Positions 16,767 to 24,945 of a DNA stretch of 64,000 bases are shown here, piece after piece. The stretch is from Cetobacterium sp. NK01. Lineage in GTDB: Bacteria > Fusobacteriota > Fusobacteriia > Fusobacteriales > Fusobacteriaceae. Positions within the stretch are counted from its first letter, which is position 1, and each line of letters begins with the position of its first letter. The stretch covers positions 1 through 64,000 of the forward strand of contig NZ_JANIBO010000004.1 in the NCBI RefSeq assembly GCF_024506395.1. The letters are read 5' to 3'. Below the pieces are notes generated by a model. That model searched no databases, was not told the origin of the DNA, and saw only the letters and a list, made by a program, of their open reading frames with translations. A program made the translations under genes and the position numbers.

Positions 16767-18245
16767 ATGAAAAGAGTTTTAGTAGGATCTATGCATCATG
16801 AATCAAATTCTTTTAATCCAATTATCACAGATGAAAAGGATTTTTCTATAAAATATGGAGAGGATTCATTAAATTTTGAAACAAAAAATAATTCTTTAAG
16901 AGGAATAGTTGATACTTTAAAAGAAAATGGATATGATGTTATTCCAACACTTAGTGCAAGAGCAGTTCCAAATGGCGAGGTAAGCTACGAACTTTATAGT
17001 AGATTAAAAAAAGAATTTATAGAGAGAGCTTTAGAAGCAGATAAAATTAAAAAATTAGATGGAATTAACTTAGCTCTTCACGGTTCTATGAGAGTAGTTG
17101 GGTTAGGAGAAGCAGAAGGCGATCTTTTAGAGGAGCTTAGAAAACATTTTAAAGATATTCCTATTGTAGTTGCCCTTGATATGCATACAACTATGACTGA
17201 TAAAATGCATAAATATGCTGATGCATATGTTGGATATAAATGTGCTCCGCATACTGATTGTTTTGAAACTGGAGAGCATGCTGCAAAGATGTTAATACAT
17301 ATTTTTAAAGAAAATAAAATACCTAAAAAATCTTGGGTAAGAGTTCCTATGTTAATAGCAGGAGAACAATCAGAAACTTCAACTGAGCCAATGGTTTATT
17401 TTATAAATAGATGTAGAGAGTATGAAAAGAAACAGGGAGTTTTAGCTGTTTCCATTCTTATGGGATATCCTTGGGCAGATAGCGAAGATGCTTCTGTGGG
17501 AATCTATGTTATAGCAGAAGATGAAAATTTAGCAAATACAATTTCAAAAGAGCTAGGTCAAGAGTTTTTTGATAGAAGGGAAGAGTTTTCTTTTCACACA
17601 GAAACTTATCAGCCTGAAAAAGCTTATGAGGTTGCTTTAAAAGCTTTAGAGGAAAATAAATTTCCAATATATCTATCAGATTCTGGAGACAATCCCACTG
17701 CTGGATCATCATCAGATTGTACAGGATTTTTAAAAATAATTTTAGAAAATTCCAAAACAAAGGATATAATAAGTCCAGTTATTTATGGAGGGATTTATGA
17801 TCCTGAAGCAACACTGTTTTGTAAAGGAAAAGTTGGACAAATTATAGAGGTTGTTGCAGGAGCAAAGTTTGATACCAAAACTACAAAACCTTTAACTTTA
17901 AAGGGAGAGGTAATTAATTATTTAGAAAAATGGGGAACATATGAAAGTGATTTAGCAGTTTTAAGAGTAAATAATGTAGATATAATTTTAGCAGAGAAAC
18001 ATGTAGGATATGTGACTCCTGAAATGTATGAGGATTTAGGATTAGATCCTAAAAATCGTAATATTATTGTTTGTAAATTAGGATATTTAACTGAACATCA
18101 TAAACTTCTTTCTAAAAGAAATATTATGGCTTTAACAACAGGAAGTACAAATGAAGATATTTTAAATATAAAATATGAAAAAGTTAAAAGACCTATTTTT
18201 CCACTTGATAAAACTTTTGAATATAAAGCATCTGCAAAAAATTAA
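16767..18245 (+). CDS. M81 family metallopeptidase (MlrC-like)
   Basis: A predicted zinc-dependent hydrolase of the M81/MlrC family, 492 aa, cytoplasmic. MlrC is the microcystinase that cuts linearised microcystin peptides; most homologues act on unknown small peptides. Visible motifs are VGSMHHESNSFNP, the ALHGSM loop, VALDMHTTMTDKM (candidate metal ligands), YKCAPHTDCFETG, and SDSGDNPTAGSSSD from the C-terminal half. The frame reaches back 13 codons into the ATPase gene, but AAAGGAG at ~16754 sets ATG 16767. As the last gene of the importer operon it probably processes the imported substrate. Confidence 0.8.
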   Translation: MKRVLVGSMHHESNSFNPIITDEKDFSIKYGEDSLNFETKNNSLRGIVDTLKENGYDVIPTLSARAVPNGEVSYELYSRLKKEFIERALEADKIKKLDGINLALHGSMRVVGLGEAEGDLLEELRKHFKDIPIVVALDMHTTMTDKMHKYADAYVGYKCAPHTDCFETGEHAAKMLIHIFKENKIPKKSWVRVPMLIAGEQSETSTEPMVYFINRCREYEKKQGVLAVSILMGYPWADSEDASVGIYVIAEDENLANTISKELGQEFFDRREEFSFHTETYQPEKAYEVALKALEENKFPIYLSDSGDNPTAGSSSDCTGFLKIILENSKTKDIISPVIYGGIYDPEATLFCKGKVGQIIEVVAGAKFDTKTTKPLTLKGEVINYLEKWGTYESDLAVLRVNNVDIILAEKHVGYVTPEMYEDLGLDPKNRNIIVCKLGYLTEHHKLLSKRNIMALTTGSTNEDILNIKYEKVKRPIFPLDKTFEYKASAKN

Positions 18246-18320
18246 AAGAAATTTACACTTATATCTAGAAGAATTTTTTTAGAAAAATAAAAAAATTTCA
18301 AATAGATAAAAAAAAAAAAA

Positions 18321-18563
18321 TAAGGTATACTACTAGTAGCATAATTAAAATTTGGAGGGAATATGTTAAAGGGAACAGTTAAATGGTTTAATAAAGAGAA
18401 AGGGTTTGGTTTTATAACTTGCGAAGATGGAAATGATCATTTTGTTCATTTTTCTGGAATAAACGCTGAGGGGTTCAGAGTTTTAGAGGAAGGACAATTA
18501 GTATCTTTTACAGTTGAAATGGGAGATAAGGGAACTATTGCAAAAGAAGTAACAATAAGATAG
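18321..18563 (+). CDS. Cold-shock domain protein with promoter
   Basis: The coding part is 18363-18563 (66 aa). It is a single cold-shock domain that binds single-stranded RNA/DNA. RNP1 is KGFGFIT and RNP2 is DHFVHFSGI, with the opening [19 protein letters not shown]2 has H where most homologues have V (DVFVHF). An extended promoter element TATACT lies ahead of it near 18327, behind a 13-base A-run, and GGAGGG precedes the ATG. A stem-loop follows the gene. The 5' part of this interval is promoter, not protein. Confidence 0.9.
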
Positions 18564-18591
18564 TTTAAAAATAATAGTTTTATAATTTTTT

Positions 18592-18624
18592 AAGAGATGA
18601 CTTTAAAAGAGTCATCTCTTTTAA
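18592..18624. terminator. Terminator after the cold-shock gene
   Basis: AAGAGATGACT pairs with AGTCATCTCTT and a short T-run follows. It lies between the cold-shock gene and the converging histidine kinase. Confidence 0.7.
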
Positions 18625-18646
18625 GTTGTATGATTTTCTTAGTAAT

Positions 18647-19978
18647 TTAATTTCTTAAAAATTCAATTATAAAAGAGAAATTATCTTCTAAGATTTTAAT
18701 TGTGTATTTTAATTTTAATAACTCTAAAATATTTTTAACAATATAAAGACCTAGTCCAGATCCTTCTATTTCTTTTCCTAATGTGTTATTGCCTCTTTTA
18801 AAAGGAGATAATAAAGTAGCAATGTCTTCTTCTAAAATTTTAGAAGTTTTATTTGTAAAAATTATATTTTGTTTATTAAATTTAATATTAATAGTTTCAT
18901 TTTCAGGAGAATATTTTAAAGCATTTTGAATTAGATTCTCAATGACTATTTTAAAAAGTTTATAGTCAGTTTGTATACTAAATTGTTTATGTCCCTCTAT
19001 TCTTATATCTATATTTTTTTCAAGTTCTAAAAGTTCATACTTATATAAAGTCTTTTGAATAAGATCTTTTAAATTAAAATTTTCATTATTTAAAGAATTT
19101 TTGGAATAAGTTAATTTTGAAAGAATTAATAAATTTTGTATTAACTCATTCATTTCGTTAGTTTCTTTAATTAAAGAGTTATAAAGTTTTTTTCTATCGC
19201 TATTTGATAAATTATTATTTTCTCTTAGATTTTGTGAAATCATATTTATAGAAGCGATAGGAGTTTTTAATTCGTGAGAAGCATTTCCAATAAAATTTTC
19301 TAAACTAGACATAGCTTTACTCAATTCCAAAGACATTTTTTCAATAGAAATTGCTAATTCACCTATCTCATCATTTGTTTTTATATTTAATTTCTCTATA
19401 AAGTTTAAATTAGATATTTTATGAGCAGCAACGTTTAGTGTTTCTAAATTTTTAGTAAGTTTTTTTGAAAAATATCTTCCTAAAAGTAAACTTAAAAAGA
19501 TAGCTATAAACATTGAAATTATTTGAATCAAAAAAACTTCATATTTATAATTTTCTAAAGAGATTAATGGAAGTATTAAAATTAAAGGATCATTATTAAT
19601 AAGAGTGTAGTAAACTAAATGTCTTCCACCCATTTTAGTTTTTATAAGAGAAACTTCGTTTTGAACTGGTGTATTTTCCATTAAAAAATTATTTCTTTTT
19701 CCGAGCTTTTTGCCTTTATAATTATTATTGAGATTACTATAATTAACCTGAATGCCATCTGAACTAATATCCTCAATATAACTATTTAATTCGGTTTCAT
19801 TATTTTTTAAAGCTGATATTTTCATAGCAATTATTGGAAGTTCAGCTTTTTTTCTATATATATAAAAATTATCTAAACTGATTAGATTTAAAATTTGTAC
19901 AATAGCAACGCTAGTAAATGAAAGAAAAATAGAATAAATCATAAGTTTTTTAAAAAAATTAAGCTTTATCTTCATCAT
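18647..19978 (-). CDS. Sensor histidine kinase 1
   Basis: This is a membrane sensor kinase of the OmpR-type two-component class, about 444 aa. The layout is a short cytoplasmic tail (KIKLNFFKKL), TM1, an extracytoplasmic sensor of ~120 residues with no recognisable fold, TM2, a HAMP segment (KTNDEIGELAISIEKMS), a HisKA dimerisation domain with phospho-histidine in NASHELKTPIAS, then HATPase motifs NLIQNALKYS (N box) and GSGLGLYIV (G box). The frame opens at 19996, but the start is the ATGATG at 19978/19975, which overlaps the end of the response regulator gene, so the two are coupled. It is clearly paralogous to the pair at 27.3-29.3 kb. Confidence 0.88.
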   Translation of the reverse strand: MMKIKLNFFKKLMIYSIFLSFTSVAIVQILNLISLDNFYIYRKKAELPIIAMKISALKNNETELNSYIEDISSDGIQVNYSNLNNNYKGKKLGKRNNFLMENTPVQNEVSLIKTKMGGRHLVYYTLINNDPLILILPLISLENYKYEVFLIQIISMFIAIFLSLLLGRYFSKKLTKNLETLNVAAHKISNLNFIEKLNIKTNDEIGELAISIEKMSLELSKAMSSLENFIGNASHELKTPIASINMISQNLRENNNLSNSDRKKLYNSLIKETNEMNELIQNLLILSKLTYSKNSLNNENFNLKDLIQKTLYKYELLELEKNIDIRIEGHKQFSIQTDYKLFKIVIENLIQNALKYSPENETINIKFNKQNIIFTNKTSKILEEDIATLLSPFKRGNNTLGKEIEGSGLGLYIVKNILELLKLKYTIKILEDNFSFIIEFLRN

Positions 19979-20621
19979 AAGAATACCCAATTCCACGAAG
20001 AGTTTTTATTCTTTCACTAAAAATCCCCATTTTTTTTCTTAATCTTTTAATTATTGTATCTACAGCGCGATCCTCTCCTTCGTAATCAAATCCCCATATT
20101 TTATTTATAAGTTTTTCTCGACTCAGGACTAAGCCCTTATTTCTAATAAAATACTCTAATATTTGACTTTCTTTAGGAGATAACTCTATTTTTTCATTAT
20201 TTATTGTTAGTTCTAAGGTTCTACTATCGAATCCCAATCCATTATAATAATAAGAGCTTTTATCATCTATTTTCAATATTCTTTTAACTCTTGCTAAAAG
20301 TATTTTTAAATTAATAGGCTTTGTAATATAATCATCAGCACCGAGTTCTAAACCTCTTAATTCATCATATTCGCTATCTCTTGCGGTCATCATAATAACA
20401 GGAGTATCACTATTAGACCTAATTTCATTACAAATTTCCCAACCATTCATATTAGGAAGATTAATATCTAATAGAACTAAATCTGGTTTTTCATTATAAA
20501 ATTTATCAATTGATTTTTTTCCATCGTGTACTACAATTAGTTGAAAGTTTTCATTTTTAAAAAAAAGTTCTATAGAGTTAGCTAAATTTATTTCGTCTTC
20601 AATAATTAATATTTTTTTCAA
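19959..20621 (-). CDS. OmpR-family response regulator 1
   Basis: Cytoplasmic response regulator, 220 aa. The receiver domain has the acidic pair EDE near the N-terminus, phospho-acceptor D52 in LVLLDINLP, T79 in MMTARD and K101 in ITKPI. The C-terminal winged helix has LSPKESQILEYFIRNKGLVLSREKL, DRAVDTIIKRLRKKM and the final TLRGIGYSYDE. It is first in the operon with histidine kinase 1 (overlapping). A small exported protein is encoded just upstream and may be a target or partner. Confidence 0.9.
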   Translation of the reverse strand: MKKILIIEDEINLANSIELFFKNENFQLIVVHDGKKSIDKFYNEKPDLVLLDINLPNMNGWEICNEIRSNSDTPVIMMTARDSEYDELRGLELGADDYITKPINLKILLARVKRILKIDDKSSYYYNGLGFDSRTLELTINNEKIELSPKESQILEYFIRNKGLVLSREKLINKIWGFDYEGEDRAVDTIIKRLRKKMGIFSERIKTLRGIGYSYDEDKA

Positions 20622-20697
20622 GATATTTCCTTTCTGTATATATTTTTTAGTTTAATAAAATGTATCATACTTTAAACATTTTATGCAAATTGAAATT

Positions 20698-20722
20698 TAA
20701 AAAAGCGTAGTAAATCTACGCT
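20698..20722 (-). terminator. Terminator after the small exported protein gene
   Basis: On the minus strand AGCGTAG pairs with CTACGCT and is followed by six Ts. It separates the exported-protein gene from the two-component operon. Confidence 0.7.
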
Positions 20723-20741
20723 CTTTACGGTAATTAAAAAC

Positions 20742-21038
20742 TTAATTAACCTTTGTATTTGATGAAGTAGTATTAGCTGTTTGATTATTTAGCATTCTTC
20801 CTTGGCCGTTACCTCTCATTTTTCCTTTGCCTTGAGTTTGATTTTGTGCTCTTCCAGGACCTATAGATTCGCCCTTATTAGCTCTTTCATTCGTACCTGT
20901 TACAACACAAATACCGTTATTTGCAGCCATTCTTGTTGTTTTATTTGGCTGAGAATTTCCTGCTAATTTTCCTGTTCCATTTGCTGAAAATGTAACTGTT
21001 CCTAATATTAAAACTCCTAAAACTAATAATTTTTTCAT
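20742..21038 (-). CDS. Small exported Asn/Gly/Gln-rich protein
   Basis: A 98-aa protein with a clear signal peptide (MKKLLVLGVLILGTVTFSA, cleavage near residue 19). The mature ~79 residues are low-complexity and rich in N, G, Q, T, K and R, with repeated GNGQ/GKGKM/GQGRM-like units (GKGKMRGNGQGRML) and one cysteine (GICVVTG). I do not recognise the family. It lies upstream of response regulator 1 on the same strand and is followed by its own terminator. A periplasmic or surface role is inferred; it could be an output of the adjacent two-component system. Confidence 0.7.
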   Translation of the reverse strand: MKKLLVLGVLILGTVTFSANGTGKLAGNSQPNKTTRMAANNGICVVTGTNERANKGESIGPGRAQNQTQGKGKMRGNGQGRMLNNQTANTTSSNTKVN

Positions 21039-21290
21039 TATTTTCCTCCTTTAAATTTTTTCTTGTTCTTTATATTTATATAATAAGATTTTTATGTGTT
21101 ATGAATGTGGCAAAAAAATAAATAAGAGAAAATTTAGATATGTTTAAGTAAATTATTTTTTTTATAATGTAAATATTTTTTTAGGTCAAAATTTAGAAAT
21201 AAAAAATAAAAACTGGTATATTGAATGTTTTTTTAAATTATGATATTTTAAAAGAAAGTTTTTAAAAAATAAAATGTCGGGGGACAGGCT
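21039..21290 (+). other. AT-rich intergenic region with no recognised gene
   Basis: About 250 bases between divergently read small genes. It holds poly-T tracts and possible -10 boxes (TATAAT near 21165), and nothing I can name. Confidence 0.4.
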
Positions 21291-21380
21291 ATGATTAAAA
21301 AAGATATTATAATTAACGAGAAAAAGAGACAGTTTACTTATCTATTAAAAAGTGAAATTTATCTTGCTGGTTATAGGTAG
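21291..21380 (+). CDS. 29-aa small ORF, possible leader of the next gene
   Basis: ATG 21291 follows the G-rich CGGGGGAC. The product is short and basic with an aromatic C-terminus (MIKKDIIINEKKRQFTYLL then KSEIYLAGYR). Its TAG overlaps the ribosome binding site of the next small gene, which starts 10 bases later, so the two look like a bicistronic unit. It could be a leader peptide or a tiny protein; I do not recognise it. Confidence 0.35.
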   Translation: MIKKDIIINEKKRQFTYLLKSEIYLAGYR

Positions 21381-21390
21381 GGAGGTTGTT

Positions 21391-21534
21391 ATGGTTTTTG
21401 TATTTATGTTTATTGTTTGTTTAGGATATTTAATTTATGTAAGAGGTGGTTATAGTGTTGATACTTCTTTAAAAGATGAAGAAAAAATTTATAAGATTAA
21501 GCAAAAAGAAAAAGAAGAAGATACTGTAGAATAA
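21391..21534 (+). CDS. 47-aa single-pass membrane protein
   Basis: ATG 21391 follows GGGAGG. One N-terminal membrane segment (VFVFMFIVCLGYLIYV) is followed by a short charged tail (DEEKIYKIKQKEKEEDTVE). An open frame extends upstream to 21352, but the ribosome binding site argues for this start. The shape recalls small fusobacterial membrane proteins of the CcoQ/FixQ kind, but no redox neighbour supports that, so I leave it unnamed. Confidence 0.55.
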   Translation: MVFVFMFIVCLGYLIYVRGGYSVDTSLKDEEKIYKIKQKEKEEDTVE

Positions 21535-21557
21535 AAATACTATTAAAATTAAATATG

Positions 21558-21606
21558 AAAAAGAGGTTATAAAATGAGTTTTTCTCAAAATATTAACCTC
21601 TTTTTT
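21558..21606. terminator. Bidirectional terminator
   Basis: AAAAAGAGGTTA pairs with TTAACCTCTTTTT around a ~24-nt loop. It serves the small membrane protein gene and the converging DUF5996 gene. Confidence 0.75.
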
Positions 21607-21615
21607 ATTATAAAA

Positions 21616-22530
21616 TTAATATTTTCTTCTAGTTTTTTGAAGAGGTAATTCCAATGGTTTATTATATATATCTAAATTACTCCAATTTTGAACTTTTGTA
21701 GCAGTATCATAAATAAATTGATAAAAATTTAGAATAGTTTCTTCAGAATTAGGAGTTTTTATGGCATCACTTAATTTTAAAATAAACTGATTATTATAGT
21801 ATGCATTCTCAATAGGAATTTTGACATTTTTATACTCATTTTGAGAATTAGGCCATATAAAACCAAAGAAATAAGGTTCACCAATATCGTTATTTCCAAG
21901 ATTAAATCCAAATTCAATTTCTTCAGCATCAACACCGTATCTAAATCCAACAGGAAGAGATTGATCTACTTGTAAAAGTTTACCAGAGTATCTTACAGTC
22001 CCTATATCAAGACATCCCCAATAAAAATTAATTTTACTTCTTCTTCCACGAAATGGTGCAGCAAATTTAGAAAGTATTTTATAGGAATATTTAACTGTTT
22101 GAAACCATTTTTCAACAGAATTTTTATCATATGACTTATGTTCTTCATCTTTATTGAATGGTGTAGTAAAGTGCCATTCTTGTGGGATTGGATTAATATC
22201 AGTTCTATATCCCAAAAATTCAAGTTTTTCTAAAAAGTGTTTATAAAATTGTGCAACAGAAACACCATTGTTAAGGGGAATAATAGCTTCTTTATTACAC
22301 TCCCCAAGGATAAGCATTTCATGCTTAGAAAAATTAAAAGAAATTTGGAAGAGACCATTTTCAGAAGGAATATTTCCAGTTGAGATTCCAGTTGGAGTAA
22401 TATAAAATAAAGCAGATTCCCACTCTGGTTCTTGAGGAACTCTTTCAAGAGCTACTTTGCCAGCCATCTGAATATACATTCCTAAAGTGTCTACAGTTTC
22501 TTTCCAGTCATTATAATTTAAAATTTCCAT
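21616..22530 (-). CDS. DUF5996 family protein
   Basis: A cytoplasmic 304-aa protein of the DUF5996 family, function unknown. The family pattern is visible: ETVDTLGMYIQMAGKVALERVP, ALFYITPTGISTGNIP, FQISFNFSKHEMLI, SVAQFYKHFLEKLEFLG and WHFTTPFNKDEEHKSYD. A conserved pocket of charged and aromatic residues (FYWGCLDIGTVRYSGK) follows. It starts behind AGGAGG at ATG 22530. A GC-rich hairpin with G-tracts lies 40 bases upstream in its leader. No operon partners. Confidence 0.8.
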   Translation of the reverse strand: MEILNYNDWKETVDTLGMYIQMAGKVALERVPQEPEWESALFYITPTGISTGNIPSENGLFQISFNFSKHEMLILGECNKEAIIPLNNGVSVAQFYKHFLEKLEFLGYRTDINPIPQEWHFTTPFNKDEEHKSYDKNSVEKWFQTVKYSYKILSKFAAPFRGRRSKINFYWGCLDIGTVRYSGKLLQVDQSLPVGFRYGVDAEEIEFGFNLGNNDIGEPYFFGFIWPNSQNEYKNVKIPIENAYYNNQFILKLSDAIKTPNSEETILNFYQFIYDTATKVQNWSNLDIYNKPLELPLQKTRRKY

Positions 22531-22572
22531 AAGTCCTCCTTAATTTCTAAAAAATTATTGATTTCAAAAAAT

Positions 22573-22612
22573 AGTAAGAGCCTCGGGGGGGGAGAGGCTC
22601 TTACTGGGGGGG
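22573..22612. terminator. 12-bp hairpin with poly-G loop in the DUF5996 leader
   Basis: AGTAAGAGCCTC pairs perfectly with GAGGCTCTTACT around a loop of eight Gs and an A. A second run of seven Gs follows on the plus strand. Read on the minus strand, the stem is followed by ATTTTTTG and could act as an attenuator ahead of the DUF5996 gene. Long G/C homopolymers are rare in this AT-rich DNA. Confidence 0.55.
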
Positions 22613-22771
22613 ATTAAAATTATTTTACTATTAGCACTTATTATAATATTTAGACAATAGACTTATATAAAAAGTTTTAATTTTTTTTTATTTTTATAAA
22701 AAATATATAAATAAAGGAAAAAATGATAAAAAACTGTAATATGTTTAAAACAATTATTAGGGAGGTAAGAT

Positions 22772-23515
22772 ATGACAACTCTAGGAATAATATTTTTAGT
22801 ATTTTTAATTGGATATGTTCTTATAAAAAGAAGAGACCTGATTAGATTAAATTTAAGAATAAGAAGATTAAATTATATTCAATTAGTTGTAGTGTTTGTG
22901 CTTTTGATATTTATAATAAATTTTATAGACAAAAAACTAGCATATGAGATATCCAATAGATATCCCCAAGGATTATTAGCTGTTTATCCTACATTAAATG
23001 AAAATTTAACAAATTTTTTTAAAATTATAACTCATTTGGGAGAACCTGATTTCATAGCTATTGGAGCGTTACCTATTTTCTTATATTCTAAGTATAAAAA
23101 AGATAAAAATTTAGAAACAATTATTTTGAAATTAATAGTTATAATGGTTTTTGCTTCATTAATATCAACTGTTCTAAAAGTTTTTGTTATGAGAAGTCGA
23201 CCATATCAAGGATGGAATAATTTAGGATTTTATTTTATTTTAGATAGCTTACAAAATAGAATACCATTCAATGGAAATTATATGTCATTTCCTTCAGGAC
23301 ATACTTTAGTAGCCTCAGCTACTTATTTTTTCTTAGCGCTAGTAAGCAAAGAAAAATATATCAAAATATTTTGGGTAATATTAGCAATATTAGTGGCAAT
23401 ATCAAGAGTATATTTGTCTTATCATTGGCTAAGTGATGTGTTTATAAGTTTAATTATTGGACTTTTCTTAGCTAAGAAATATAAAGAAACTTTTATAGAG
23501 AAAGAAATTAAATAA
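22772..23515 (+). CDS. PAP2-superfamily membrane phosphatase
   Basis: A six-helix inner-membrane phosphatase of the PAP2 family, 247 aa. All three catalytic motifs are present: KVFVMRSRPYQ (KxxxxxxRP), FPSGHTLVAS (PSGH) and SRVYLSYHWLSDVF (SRxxxxxHxxxD). Family members dephosphorylate undecaprenyl diphosphate or phosphatidic acid/phosphatidylglycerophosphate on the periplasmic side. The active-site motifs face the outer loops, which fits. The start follows GGGAGG. It is monocistronic; a small membrane protein gene lies downstream after 137 bases. Confidence 0.85.
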   Translation: MTTLGIIFLVFLIGYVLIKRRDLIRLNLRIRRLNYIQLVVVFVLLIFIINFIDKKLAYEISNRYPQGLLAVYPTLNENLTNFFKIITHLGEPDFIAIGALPIFLYSKYKKDKNLETIILKLIVIMVFASLISTVLKVFVMRSRPYQGWNNLGFYFILDSLQNRIPFNGNYMSFPSGHTLVASATYFFLALVSKEKYIKIFWVILAILVAISRVYLSYHWLSDVFISLIIGLFLAKKYKETFIEKEIK

Positions 23516-23651
23516 AAAATTATAGAAAAATTAAACAATACTTATTGAGGTTATAATAAGAAATATAAGAATTAAATTCTTTTATTCTAGATAAATATAA
23601 TGTATAATATTCACAAGGGGAATATATATATTATATTTGCGGGGGAAAAGC

Positions 23652-23810
23652 ATGAGATTATTATTTTTATTTCAAATTTTCTTTTTTTATTCAATAATTA
23701 GAGATTATCGTACTGAATTAGAAGGAGTTTATGAAAAGTCTATATTCTTAATACTTAAAATTTGTATGGGATTATTTACTTATTTTACATTACTTTTAAT
23801 TATTGATTAG
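23652..23810 (+). CDS. 52-aa small membrane protein
   Basis: ATG 23652 follows a G-rich GCGGGGGAAAAG. The product has two hydrophobic stretches (LLFLFQIFFFYSII and FLILKICMGLFTYFTLLLII) around a charged turn (RDYRTELEGVYEKS). It ends in a good bidirectional terminator at 23818. A promoter-like TATATTAT lies upstream. I do not recognise a family. The unusual GGGGG-type ribosome binding site is shared with the ORF at 21291. Confidence 0.5.
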   Translation: MRLLFLFQIFFFYSIIRDYRTELEGVYEKSIFLILKICMGLFTYFTLLLIID

Positions 23811-23816
23811 ATAAAA

Positions 23817-23848
23817 TAAAGAGATGTATTTTAAATACATCTCTTTTT
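23817..23848. terminator. Bidirectional terminator
   Basis: AAAGAGATGTATTT pairs with AAATACATCTCTTTTT, between the small membrane protein gene and the converging cyclotransferase-like gene. Confidence 0.8.
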
Positions 23849-23857
23849 GTTTAAAGA

Positions 23858-24259
23858 CTAATTTTTATATTGTTTCCAATCTCCTGATGGAACAAAAATA
23901 AGATCAGCATATGAAAAATTGGGATTAGTTGTATTATAGATATATACATCTAAAAGCTCAATTTCACCAGTTTCTAAATTTTTAACTTCTTTTTTAATTT
24001 TATTATATTCGTTTAAAGAGTTATTTTCTCCAAAATAATTTTCCATTTTATCAATAGCAACTAAATCACAATTTTCTACGGTAATAATTTCACCAGTTAC
24101 AACTCCATTTTCTTCTAATAAAGCTGGATAATCTTTATTTTTTATGGCATAAAGTTTACCTCTAACTTGACCAAGTTCAATTTTTTTAGCGGCTTTATTT
24201 ATATATTTATTAAAATTAAAAAATCCTTTTCTTAAACTTCCGTAAACAAAAATTTTCAT
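23858..24259 (-). CDS. Gamma-glutamylcyclotransferase family protein (AIG2-like)
   Basis: A cytoplasmic protein of about 133 aa with the GGCT/AIG2 fold. Seen are the substrate-binding YGSLRKG motif at the N-terminus (MKIFVYGSLRKGFFNF), GKLYAIKNKDYPALLEENGVVTGEI and the acidic DKMENYFGE, which contains the glutamate expected at the catalytic site. These enzymes release 5-oxoproline from gamma-glutamyl compounds. The open frame extends 42 hydrophobic codons upstream, but GGAGGATTCTT sets the start at ATG 24259. Confidence 0.8.
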   Translation of the reverse strand: MKIFVYGSLRKGFFNFNKYINKAAKKIELGQVRGKLYAIKNKDYPALLEENGVVTGEIITVENCDLVAIDKMENYFGENNSLNEYNKIKKEVKNLETGEIELLDVYIYNTTNPNFSYADLIFVPSGDWKQYKN

Positions 24260-24408
24260 AAGAATCCTCCTTAGTGATAACATTTCTATCATTAAATAAT
24301 AACACATAATAGGAAAAATGTCCAAATAATTGTTAGGTATAATTAAAATATAGAGATTTGATAAAATATAGAGTATAATAAACAAAATTAATATATTTTG
24401 GAGGAGAT

Positions 24409-24777
24409 ATGAAAAAAAGATATTTAACTTTGATCTTAATAGCTTTTGGCATGATAGGATGTCAAAATCTTAATGAAAAACAGGAGATAAAAATAAATCT
24501 TATAGGAAATACAACTTCTAAAGACAAATTAGGAGTTTTACTCTTTTCTTATGATACTAAAGTTGCAGATAAAAAAGCTGATTTAGTAAGTAAAAAAAAT
24601 ATTGAATTGAAAGAGAAAAATAATACAATTATTTTTAAAATTCCAAAAAATGAAATCAATAAGAATTATTATATAAGTTTAGAAGAAAATGAAAATTACA
24701 TTATTGATTATAGTAATGGAACTGTACCAAATGTTGAAATCCTTAAAAATAATGAGGTTAAAATAAAGAAAAAATAA
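24409..24777 (+). CDS. Hypothetical lipoprotein
   Basis: A 122-aa exported protein with a type II signal peptide. The N-terminus is KKRYLTLILIAFGMIGCQN, with lipobox GMIGC and lipidated cysteine at about residue 18. The mature part is lysine/asparagine-rich and beta-strand-like (IKINLIGNTTSKDKLGVLLFSY; FKIPKNEINKNYYISLEE), reminiscent of a small Ig-like fold. Family not recognised. The start follows GGAGGAG. It is divergent from the cyclotransferase gene. Confidence 0.65.
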   Translation: MKKRYLTLILIAFGMIGCQNLNEKQEIKINLIGNTTSKDKLGVLLFSYDTKVADKKADLVSKKNIELKEKNNTIIFKIPKNEINKNYYISLEENENYIIDYSNGTVPNVEILKNNEVKIKKK

Positions 24778-24892
24778 TATAAAATTAATAATTATTTTCA
24801 CTAATTTTTAATTAGTTCAACTTATATTAAACTAAAAATTTTACTTTTAAAAAATGAAATATATAATTATTATAAAAAATAGAAACTTAAAT

Positions 24893-24927
24893 AAAAAGTA
24901 GAGAATATATTATTTCTCTACTTTTTA
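24893..24927. terminator. Bidirectional terminator
   Basis: AAAAAGTAGAGAA pairs with TTCTCTACTTTTT, between the lipoprotein gene and the converging hydrogenase gene. Confidence 0.8.
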
Positions 24928-24945
24928 TTAAATCTTTTTAATTGT

